DNA from: an archaeon | GTDB lineage: Archaea; Nanobdellota; Nanobdellia; Woesearchaeales; GW2011-AR9 | NCBI GenBank assembly: GCA_020053615.1 | Contig: JAGVMW010000148.1 | Span: 1 to 5,728, forward strand | Direction: 5' to 3' | DNA length: 5,728 bases | Shown here: positions 1 to 4,671 of the stretch, piece by piece | Layout: every line of letters starts with the position of its first letter | Position numbering within the stretch: position 1 is the first letter of the stretch | Position numbers and translations under genes: made by a program | Notes under the pieces: generated by a model | Databases searched by the model: none | Told to the model about the DNA's origin: nothing | The model's input: only the letters and a program-made list of their open reading frames with translations

Positions 1-1363
1 CTCCATCATTAAGTATACGCGAAATAAATGCCCCGAACTTATTACTGTAATCTTGAGCAAAAATATTATAGAACACTTTATCCGCTCCGCTATCCAAAGC
101 TTCTTCTCCGGCTTTAATTGAATATACTTTCACTAACAATTCCGACGAAGAAGAGCCTTTTGCCCCAATCTTCGGCAACGTTAGCTTCCCTACATTTCTT
201 GGTGGCGCAATTAGTGGTTTTTTAGGAATAAAATTATTTTTCTGACTTTTTTTCACTGAAGAAGTTAAATATATTTTCGTTCCGACCGGAGCACGGATGA
301 ATAATTTTACTCTCTCACCAATTCCTGCCGTTTTTACTTCTTTTCCGTCTTTCTCCATCTTTCGCAGTAGTGCTCCATCAACTTTGTCTTTGAACCAGAT
401 TCCTAAGCCATCCCCCACCGTCAGCTCTTCTTTCAAAGTAATTTGATTGCCCTCTTCCATCACTCCCAAAAATAATCCTCTTCCCATGGGGCGTTCTGAT
501 GAAACAACTTCTTTTTCTCCGCTAAAGTATCCGGCGGTAAATTCACGGTTGAAAGAAAGCTCCATCTCTTTGAATAATTCATTATTGACCTGAAACTTCT
601 CGGCATAATAAGAATCGATTGCTGCTTGATAAGCTTTCGCCGCAGCCACCACATATCGAGCGCTTCTTAACCTGCCTTCTATCTTCAGTGAGGATACACC
701 CATCCCAATTATTTCCGGAAGCTGTTCAAGCAAACATAAATCTTTCATGCTCAGCAAATAACTTTCGTTATATTTTCGGCGGCAAGGCTGGGCGCATAAG
801 CCGCGATTTCCGCTTCTTCCTCCCAGAAAAGAAGAAAACAAGCATTTTCCGGAATAACTGAAGCATTGCGCTCCCTGCACGAATATTTCTACCGGAAGTT
901 TAGTCTTCTGAATGAAACTTCGTATTTCTTCCTGCGAAAATTCCCGAGGAAGAACTATTTTATCAGCTTCTTTAATTAATTCATAAAAATAAGTATTGGA
1001 AATTGCCGCTTGGGTAGATAGATGCACTTCCATGCTCGGAAAATTACGTTTTAGAATGGGAATAAACGAAATATGCTGAATTATCACTGCATCCACACCT
1101 GCTAGATAAACTTGAGTAACCACCTCAAAGAATCTATGCACTTCAGAATTCTTGACTAAGATGTTTAAAGCGCAGTAAGCTCTGACTCCATTCTGATGGC
1201 AGTACTCAACAATTTCTTTGACTTCTTTCAGTTCAAAGTTATCTGCTCTTCTTCTGGCGTTGAATTCTTTCACTCCAAAGTATATAGCATCGGCTCCATT
1301 TTCTACTGCGGCTTTAAGGCAGTTCCAGTTTCCGGCAGGAAGGAGGAGTTCGATTTTGGGCAT
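1..1363 (-). CDS. Peptidase U32 family protein, long form (partial: C-terminus beyond left edge)
   Basis: At least 454 residues are present and the frame is still open at base 1. The N-terminus (PKIELLLPAGNWQCLKAAVENG) has the usual U32 opening, a TIM-barrel strand followed by an ENGADAIYFG segment. The family signature is at about residues 161-174 (VEIFVQGAQCFSYSGKC). Cysteines 167, 174, 190 and 194 have the spacing seen in U32 proteins. SLKIEGRLRSARYV follows. Several U32 members (UbiU/UbiV, TrhP, RlhA) are known to bind 4Fe-4S clusters and to act in hydroxylation of quinones, tRNA or rRNA; others are described as collagenase-like proteases. Which substrate applies here cannot be told. From about residue 415 a second VYSIKAGEEALDSGADKVFY segment repeats the barrel opening, as in the long U32 proteins of roughly 800 residues, so much of the gene is probably missing. 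The ATG at 1363 has no Shine-Dalgarno and lies about 27 bp from a TATA box, so the mRNA is probably leaderless. Family assignment is firm; function is not. Confidence 0.93.
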   Translation of the reverse strand, partial: MPKIELLLPAGNWNCLKAAVENGADAIYFGVKEFNARRRADNFELKEVKEIVEYCHQNGVRAYCALNILVKNSEVHRFFEVVTQVYLAGVDAVIIQHISFIPILKRNFPSMEVHLSTQAAISNTYFYELIKEADKIVLPREFSQEEIRSFIQKTKLPVEIFVQGAQCFSYSGKCLFSSFLGGRSGNRGLCAQPCRRKYNESYLLSMKDLCLLEQLPEIIGMGVSSLKIEGRLRSARYVVAAAKAYQAAIDSYYAEKFQVNNELFKEMELSFNREFTAGYFSGEKEVVSSERPMGRGLFLGVMEEGNQITLKEELTVGDGLGIWFKDKVDGALLRKMEKDGKEVKTAGIGERVKLFIRAPVGTKIYLTSSVKKSQKNNFIPKKPLIAPPRNVGKLTLPKIGAKGSSSSELLVKVYSIKAGEEALDSGADKVFYNIFAQDYSNKFGAFISRILNDG

Positions 1364-1378
1364 AAGTATCTGTTTATC

Positions 1379-1400
1379 CAGAAAGATTTATATTCTTTTG
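1379..1400. promoter_or_regulatory. Shared bidirectional archaeal TATA promoter
   Basis: The 53-bp gap between two divergent genes has one clear AT box, TTTATATT at 1387-1394. It is flanked by AAAGA (1382-1386) and TCTTT (1394-1398), so it reads as a BRE plus TATA element on both strands: GAAAGATTTATATT on plus and AAAAGAATATAAAT on minus. The box centre (about 1390.5) is 26.5 bp from the ATG at 1417 and 27.5 bp from the ATG at 1363. Archaeal transcription starts about 25 bp downstream of TATA, so both transcripts would begin at or next to their start codons. Neither start has a Shine-Dalgarno site. One pre-initiation site used in either direction is an inference from this geometry. Confidence 0.72.
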
Positions 1401-1416
1401 GGAAATAATTGTGAGG

Positions 1417-1806
1417 ATGGGCATATCAAACTTAGAAAGTGCAGTAACTACAGAAGCTCCTCTTCCCACCTACAAAGCAGAGGCAGAGCATCCACAATAT
1501 ATCAAAGAGAGGCATAAATCTCATGGCACCAGTGGATTTACTCCAGTAGGGGTAATTTTAGAGAAAGGAGGGATAATCGCTTTCTCTTATGGTTGTTTAG
1601 AACATCATCCGCATCATATTTCAGAATACCAAAAAAGAGGAATTGTAGTATTAAATTATTATCCCATGATTTCTTTTGAAGCATTTTTGGAAGCGGAAAA
1701 GGTCTACAAGAGAAGAAGAGACCTAGAAGAAGTGGATAAATATCTTGCCCTCTCGCTTCAGCAACGGGTATGTGGAAAGCTCGTTCGCTTGCCCGAATCA
1801 AAGTAA
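1417..1806 (+). CDS. Hypothetical protein with C-terminus altered by an insertion element
   Basis: As it now stands this encodes 129 residues from the ATG at 1417; a GTG six bases upstream (1411) is an alternative. I prefer the ATG because it is 26.5 bp from the TATA centre, the same spacing as the Fic gene. I do not recognise the family. There is no signal peptide or membrane segment. The middle (GFTPVGVILEKGGIIAFSYG) looks like beta strands. It is followed by a histidine-rich LEHHPHHISEYQ segment that could bind metal, then a charged helical tail (EAEKVYKRRRDLEEVDKYL). The last 13 residues, after SLQQ, are read from the inserted element and stop at TAA 1804-1806. Without the insertion, the frame runs QQREKLKNLDFDTS and stops at TAA 1945-1947, one base before bud32. 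The gene was therefore probably co-transcribed and perhaps coupled with bud32. The loss affects only the tail, so the protein may still work. Confidence 0.72.
   Translation: MGISNLESAVTTEAPLPTYKAEAEHPQYIKERHKSHGTSGFTPVGVILEKGGIIAFSYGCLEHHPHHISEYQKRGIVVLNYYPMISFEAFLEAEKVYKRRRDLEEVDKYLALSLQQRVCGKLVRLPESK
1757..1768 (+). repeat. Left copy of target-site duplication
   Basis: TTCAGCAACGGG, identical to 1901-1912. It carries the codons for LQQR of the disrupted gene. The bases outside the two copies differ (C at 1756 versus A at 1900), so the repeat is at most 12 bp. Confidence 0.82.
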
Positions 1807-1901
1807 AATCTGCATCGGGCATTGAGTACGGGTCGCCATGAAAGAGTAATCTCAGTACGAACAATTTGGCGAGCTCACTGGCAAATTGGCGCTTTCCACA
1901 T
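1769..1901. mobile_element. MITE-like non-autonomous insertion, about 133 bp
   Basis: The ends are an 11-bp perfect inverted repeat, ATGTGGAAAGC at 1770-1780 and GCTTTCCACAT at 1891-1901. They are enclosed by a direct repeat, TTCAGCAACGGG, at 1757-1768 and 1901-1912. One T at 1901 can be counted in either repeat, so the target duplication is 11 or 12 bp. Deleting element plus one repeat (144 bp) restores an open frame ending one base before bud32, which is strong internal evidence of a real insertion. GC content by hand count is about 47%, higher than the flanks. There is no plausible protein inside. Internal pairs include AGCTCG (1778-1783) with CGAGCT (1870-1875), GTTCG (1783-1787) with CGAAC (1858-1862), and TGCCCGA (1790-1796) with TCGGGCA (1815-1821), so a long folded arm is possible. 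The parent transposon is unknown; a long target duplication would fit IS4-like or related DDE elements, but that is only a suggestion. Confidence 0.82.
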
Positions 1902-1912
1902 TCAGCAACGGG
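1901..1912 (+). repeat. Right copy of target-site duplication
   Basis: TTCAGCAACGGG, identical to 1757-1768. Reading resumes here in the original frame as QQREKLKNLDFDTS up to the stop at 1945-1947. This leaves an untranslated remnant of the upstream gene's 3' end. Confidence 0.82.
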
Positions 1913-1948
1913 AAAAGCTTAAAAACTTAGACTTCGATACATCTTAAA

Positions 1949-2560
1949 ATGATAAAACTAGCCCAAGGCGCAGAAGCGGTTATCTTCCGTGAAGGAGATA
2001 AAGTTATCAAAGAACGATTGAGTAAAGGTTATCGTATTTCCGAGATAGATGAGTCTTTGCGCAAGTTCCGCACCAGAAGGGAAGCGAAGATATTGCAGAG
2101 ATTAGAAGAAATCCAGTTTCCTGCCCCGCATCTGCAGGAATTTTCTGACAAGAGAATGAGCATCACTATGGATTTCCTGCCCGGAGAGAAGTTGAGAGAT
2201 GTGCTGGAGAAAGGAGATGAGTATCAGGGATTAGCTAAAGAATTAGGTATGAAAATCGGAAAATTACATGCCCAGAATATTGTTCATGGTGATTTAACCA
2301 CCTCTAATATGTTAGTGGCTCCACAAACCAGAGAATTGAGTTTCATTGATTTCGGCTTATCAGTATTTTCAGATAAAGTGGAAGATAAAGCGGTAGATTT
2401 ATTTTTGTTAGATAGAGCTTTGGAAAGCAAGCATTATCAATTATATCCGGAGATATTCGAAAAAGTTCTAGAAGGTTATTATGAAGCCAATCCTGAGGCT
2501 CGAGCGGTAATGGATAGATATAATGCGGTGATGAAAAGGGGTAGGAATAAGAAGAAGTGA
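1949..2560 (+). CDS. bud32: Bud32, KEOPS complex serine/threonine kinase/ATPase
   Basis: A 203-residue stand-alone Bud32, typical length for archaea. Bud32 is the small atypical kinase of KEOPS, which with Kae1 makes the N6-threonylcarbamoyl-adenosine at tRNA position 37; its ATPase activity supports Kae1. Motifs in order: AQGAEA nucleotide loop (5-10); catalytic lysine in VIKERLSKGYR (K21); LRKFRTRREAKIL with the helix-C glutamate (E45); MDFLPGEKL hinge (74-82); HGDLTTSN catalytic loop (113-120, D115 and N120); FIDFGLS with metal-binding D134; and a basic KRGRNKKK tail, as in the family. In many archaea bud32 is next to or fused with kae1; neither is visible here. The ATG has no Shine-Dalgarno. 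Its original upstream neighbour ended one base before it, suggesting coupled translation that the 1769-1901 insertion has broken. A weak AT box, TTAAAAA at 1919-1925, lies about 27 bp upstream and might serve as its own promoter. Confidence 0.96.
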   Translation: MIKLAQGAEAVIFREGDKVIKERLSKGYRISEIDESLRKFRTRREAKILQRLEEIQFPAPHLQEFSDKRMSITMDFLPGEKLRDVLEKGDEYQGLAKELGMKIGKLHAQNIVHGDLTTSNMLVAPQTRELSFIDFGLSVFSDKVEDKAVDLFLLDRALESKHYQLYPEIFEKVLEGYYEANPEARAVMDRYNAVMKRGRNKKK

Positions 2561-2561
2561 G

Positions 2562-3524
2562 TTAGTGTAAATATCTAACATAAATTTTAAAGAAAAGCTC
2601 ATATGTTTTCTTGTATTTTTCTATCAAAAACCAATGTAAATTATCATAATGCTCTTGGTCGAAAGCGTCTAAAGCATGAAAATATCGTACTCGCTGAGTT
2701 TTTCGAATAATCAAAGGAGAGTAGCCATGATTTAGCAGAATAATATTAATCAGCAAACGCCCTACTCTTCCATTACCATCCTCAAATGGGTGGATTTTCT
2801 CAAATCTGCCATGGAATAAAGCAGCTAGTTGTAAAGGGTGCATATCTGTACTCTTATTGTACCATTCGATTAATTCTCGCATTTTTTTCCCCACTTGAGC
2901 AGGAGGAGTAGTTTTTACCATTCTCCCAAGCAAAAAATTAGGGAATTTCTTGTATCCAATTGATACTCCGGTGTCTTTCACCAGAATTTCATGGAGTTTA
3001 ATAATTTCTTTTTCGTTAATTTGCGGCTTATGCTGCATTATCCAATCAAAAGCTTTTCTAGTATTGATTGTTTCATAGACCTCCCGCATATTTTTTCCTT
3101 CGACTATCTCACCTTCTTTAATCAGGAAAGTAACATCTTTAAGAGTAAGAGAATTGCCTTCAATAGCATTAGACTCGTAAGTAAAGTTAATAGTAAAACG
3201 ATCCAACACATCACTAAGTTGATTAGGAGTTAATTTTAGAATAATCTTTTGGTATCCTAACTTAGTTGATTCTAGTTCCCGAAGTAGTTCTTCCGTAAAA
3301 ATATGGCTCTGTTGATACTGCTGTATACCAGAGTCCATCTTAAGTGTTTCTATCGCTCGTTGGAGGGTTTTTTGGTAAAGTTTTAAAGAAGGATTATCCT
3401 TAGCGGGATCATAATCTTTCATGTAGATTGAAAGCTTCTTTACCGTTCCATCTGACAGCCGGACTGATTGCTCGAGGTAATATCGTTCTTTTCCGTGAAT
3501 GAATCTAGTTCTAATAAAAGCCAT
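2562..3524 (-). CDS. Fic family protein (class II, probable AMP transferase)
   Basis: A 320-residue Fic-domain protein. The core motif HPFEDGNGRVGR is at 245-256 and complete (H245, F247, E248, G250, N251, G252, R253, R256), so it should be catalytically competent. Most Fic enzymes with this motif transfer AMP from ATP to a protein hydroxyl group. Upstream in the chain, YESNAIEGNSLT (116-127) has the inhibitory (S/T)xxxE(G/N) motif with E122. This places it in class II, where the inhibitory helix is in the same polypeptide, so no separate antitoxin is needed and none is visible. The first 60 residues form a charged region without a recognised domain. GYKKFPNFLLGRMVKTTPP (190-208) fits the Fic flap region. 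The target protein is unknown. It starts at ATG 3524, 26.5 bp from a strong TATA box and without a Shine-Dalgarno, so it is probably leaderless. It ends at TAA 2562-2564, one base from the convergent bud32 stop. It has its own promoter with a candidate operator and seems to be a single-gene unit. Confidence 0.94.
   Translation of the reverse strand: MAFIRTRFIHGKERYYLEQSVRLSDGTVKKLSIYMKDYDPAKDNPSLKLYQKTLQRAIETLKMDSGIQQYQQSHIFTEELLRELESTKLGYQKIILKLTPNQLSDVLDRFTINFTYESNAIEGNSLTLKDVTFLIKEGEIVEGKNMREVYETINTRKAFDWIMQHKPQINEKEIIKLHEILVKDTGVSIGYKKFPNFLLGRMVKTTPPAQVGKKMRELIEWYNKSTDMHPLQLAALFHGRFEKIHPFEDGNGRVGRLLINIILLNHGYSPLIIRKTQRVRYFHALDAFDQEHYDNLHWFLIEKYKKTYELFFKIYVRYLH
2605..2621 (+). terminator. 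Possible T-rich terminator for bud32
   Basis: A T-rich stretch (GTTTTCTTGTATTTTTC) on the plus strand, about 45 bp after the bud32 stop and inside the 3' end of the convergent Fic gene. Archaeal RNA polymerase stops at U-rich tracts, so this could end the bud32 transcript. It could equally be chance in AT-rich coding sequence. Confidence 0.3.
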
Positions 3525-3533
3525 GCAGGTAGT

Positions 3534-3576
3534 GTACCCCTACTTATTTATATATCTTTCTGTTTTGTAGGGGTAC
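3534..3576. repeat. Perfect 10-bp inverted repeat around the Fic promoter (candidate operator)
   Basis: GTACCCCTAC at 3534-3543 pairs exactly with GTAGGGGTAC at 3567-3576. The 23-bp spacer contains the whole BRE/TATA element of the Fic gene. Relative to the predicted start at 3524, the near arm covers roughly -10 to -19, between TATA and the start site; the far arm lies just upstream of the BRE. A dimeric or looping repressor on both arms would block TBP/TFB or polymerase. If transcription starts near 3524, neither arm is in the RNA, so an operator is more likely than a riboregulator or terminator. The regulator is not identified; the Fic protein shows no obvious DNA-binding domain. Confidence 0.68.
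3547..3560 (-). promoter_or_regulatory. TATA promoter of the Fic gene
   Basis: On the minus strand the sequence reads AGAAAGATATATAAATAA, an A/G-rich BRE followed by the consensus-like TATATAAA (3547-3554). The box centre is 26.5 bp upstream of the ATG at 3524, predicting a leaderless or nearly leaderless mRNA. This is the best-formed archaeal promoter in the window. Confidence 0.78.
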
Positions 3577-3614
3577 GATTGGCAAAGAAAAGACAATTTG
3601 CGCGATAACGGAAT

Positions 3615-3639
3615 GAGAAAAAGAAGAAGAGAAGAAGAA
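3615..3639 (-). terminator. Pyrimidine-rich terminator candidate after the 337-residue gene
   Basis: Starting three bases after the TAA of the upstream gene (3643-3645), the minus strand has 25 consecutive pyrimidines, with runs of TTCTTC and a TTTTT near its end. Archaeal terminators are U-rich tracts without a needed hairpin. The position, between the end of one gene and the promoter of the next gene in the same direction, fits. It suggests that the Fic gene is transcribed separately. Confidence 0.5.
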
Positions 3640-3642
3640 TCA

Positions 3643-4656
3643 TTATCTTCTACTTGCCCTAATATTCGCCATCATGTAAGCATGCTCCAGAAAAACATCC
3701 CGGAAAGTCTGCGAAGGGTCTGGATCAGAACTGGAAAATCCCCCTTTGCTTTTTGCAGAGAGCAGTAGGATTCTGAATAAAGTATCGGATTCATACTGGT
3801 TCATAATCTGTCCAAATTCTTTAATGTTTAAATTAACATACTCTCCATCACACGCATCTAAACGATAATTCTGGTAAACTTTAGTGCAATCATCTCGAGG
3901 ATCATTTCGAGCGGTAATATTTATCTGGTTAGTAGCTGAAAGCAGATACATCCTATCTATTCCATATCTTGCTTTCATCTCCAAGCTTTGAGCTTTGACT
4001 CTCTCTTCGGTTTCTATAGATTGTGTTCCTGCGGTAGTATCCACCAAAAGAAACGAAGTTTCCTCGCCATCTTTTTGGAAGCTTTGATAAAGTAAGCCAG
4101 TATAATTATTTCTAATCTGTTTTCTAAATCGTCGATAAAGATGACAAACAATATCTATATCCTCGATTGATTTTTTGAATACACCACTCCCATGCCAATG
4201 AATCGCCACACCACTCTTCCAATCGTGGCAATAAGCCCAAGAGTATAACGATTGAGAATTTAATCCTAATTCGTAGTTTCCTACAGCATGATAATTCCCC
4301 TGCTCCCATTCTCCGTCACTTAATTGATACACCAACACCGGGACTCTGCGAATTAACCTATCTATGCCTAATTTGTCTACTCCACCATATATAGCTGCTA
4401 TTTTCTCGCAAGCATGAACTATCTCTCTTTTTCTAGGGCTTAGTTTCCTTAGAAAAGATTCATACTGCTCTTTAGACTTATATTCAAGAAGGCGAGCTTG
4501 ATGGGGTTCTAATTCTAAAGCGTCGTAGCAATCATAATACTTGTAAGCTACCTGTTCTAAACTCTCCCCATTAAAATTACGCGGAGTTTTAGCTAATTCA
4601 GAATAGAAGAACTTTACATATTCATCTGCAGAGGCGATTTGGGATGGAGTGAGCAT
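3643..4656 (-). CDS. Hypothetical protein, 337 residues, paired with the Ntn hydrolase gene
   Basis: I do not recognise this family. The protein looks soluble, with no signal peptide or membrane segment. The first 100 residues are helical and charged (ADEYVKFFYSELAKTPRNF, then SPRKREIVHACEKIAAIYGG). A middle part of alternating strands follows, with aromatic and histidine residues: VPVLVYQLSDGEW (105-117), GNYELGLNSQSLYSWAYCHDW (126-146, tyrosine- and tryptophan-rich), and VAIHWHGSGVFKKS (150-163), whose two histidines could form a site. SFLLVDTTAGTQSIETEERV (201-220) and MYLLSATNQINITARND (236-252) look like further strand and loop segments. The C-terminus is helical and ends NIRASRR. The ATG at 4656 is 15 bp after the stop of the Ntn hydrolase gene, in the same direction. 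It has no Shine-Dalgarno but does have a possible TATA-like box 26 bp upstream. The pairing suggests a partner, regulator or substrate of the hydrolase; this is inference from position only. Confidence 0.85.
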   Translation of the reverse strand: MLTPSQIASADEYVKFFYSELAKTPRNFNGESLEQVAYKYYDCYDALELEPHQARLLEYKSKEQYESFLRKLSPRKREIVHACEKIAAIYGGVDKLGIDRLIRRVPVLVYQLSDGEWEQGNYHAVGNYELGLNSQSLYSWAYCHDWKSGVAIHWHGSGVFKKSIEDIDIVCHLYRRFRKQIRNNYTGLLYQSFQKDGEETSFLLVDTTAGTQSIETEERVKAQSLEMKARYGIDRMYLLSATNQINITARNDPRDDCTKVYQNYRLDACDGEYVNLNIKEFGQIMNQYESDTLFRILLLSAKSKGGFSSSDPDPSQTFRDVFLEHAYMMANIRASRR

Positions 4657-4671
4657 ATTTATTTAAGTAAA

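Noticed and set aside
619..861. 80-residue plus-strand open frame opposite the U32 gene
   Set aside because: It is antisense to the conserved cysteine and KIEGR segments of U32; a chance frame.
1196..1517. Two plus-strand open frames of 70 and 99 residues
   Set aside because: They lie over the U32 coding region and promoter and their products look like shadows with no recognisable motifs.
1538..1864. 108-residue open frame on the minus strand crossing the insertion
   Set aside because: It crosses the element boundary and lies opposite a better plus-strand frame that has a promoter and a reconstructable stop. Its sequence shows no domain.
1769..1912. Integron attC site or CRISPR-like repeat
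   Set aside because: No GTTRRRY/RYYYAAC core sites were found, and there are only two copies of the direct repeat, which fits a target duplication better.
2991..3233. 80-residue plus-strand open frame inside the Fic gene
   Set aside because: It is antisense to the conserved Fic inhibitory-motif region and has no support of its own.
3534..3576. Inverted repeat as an intrinsic terminator
   Set aside because: The loop holds a strong TATA promoter and no T-run follows either arm; an operator is a better reading.
4124..4309. 61-residue minus-strand open frame within the 337-residue gene
   Set aside because: It overlaps the longer frame in the same direction in another phase, with no promoter or ribosome site.
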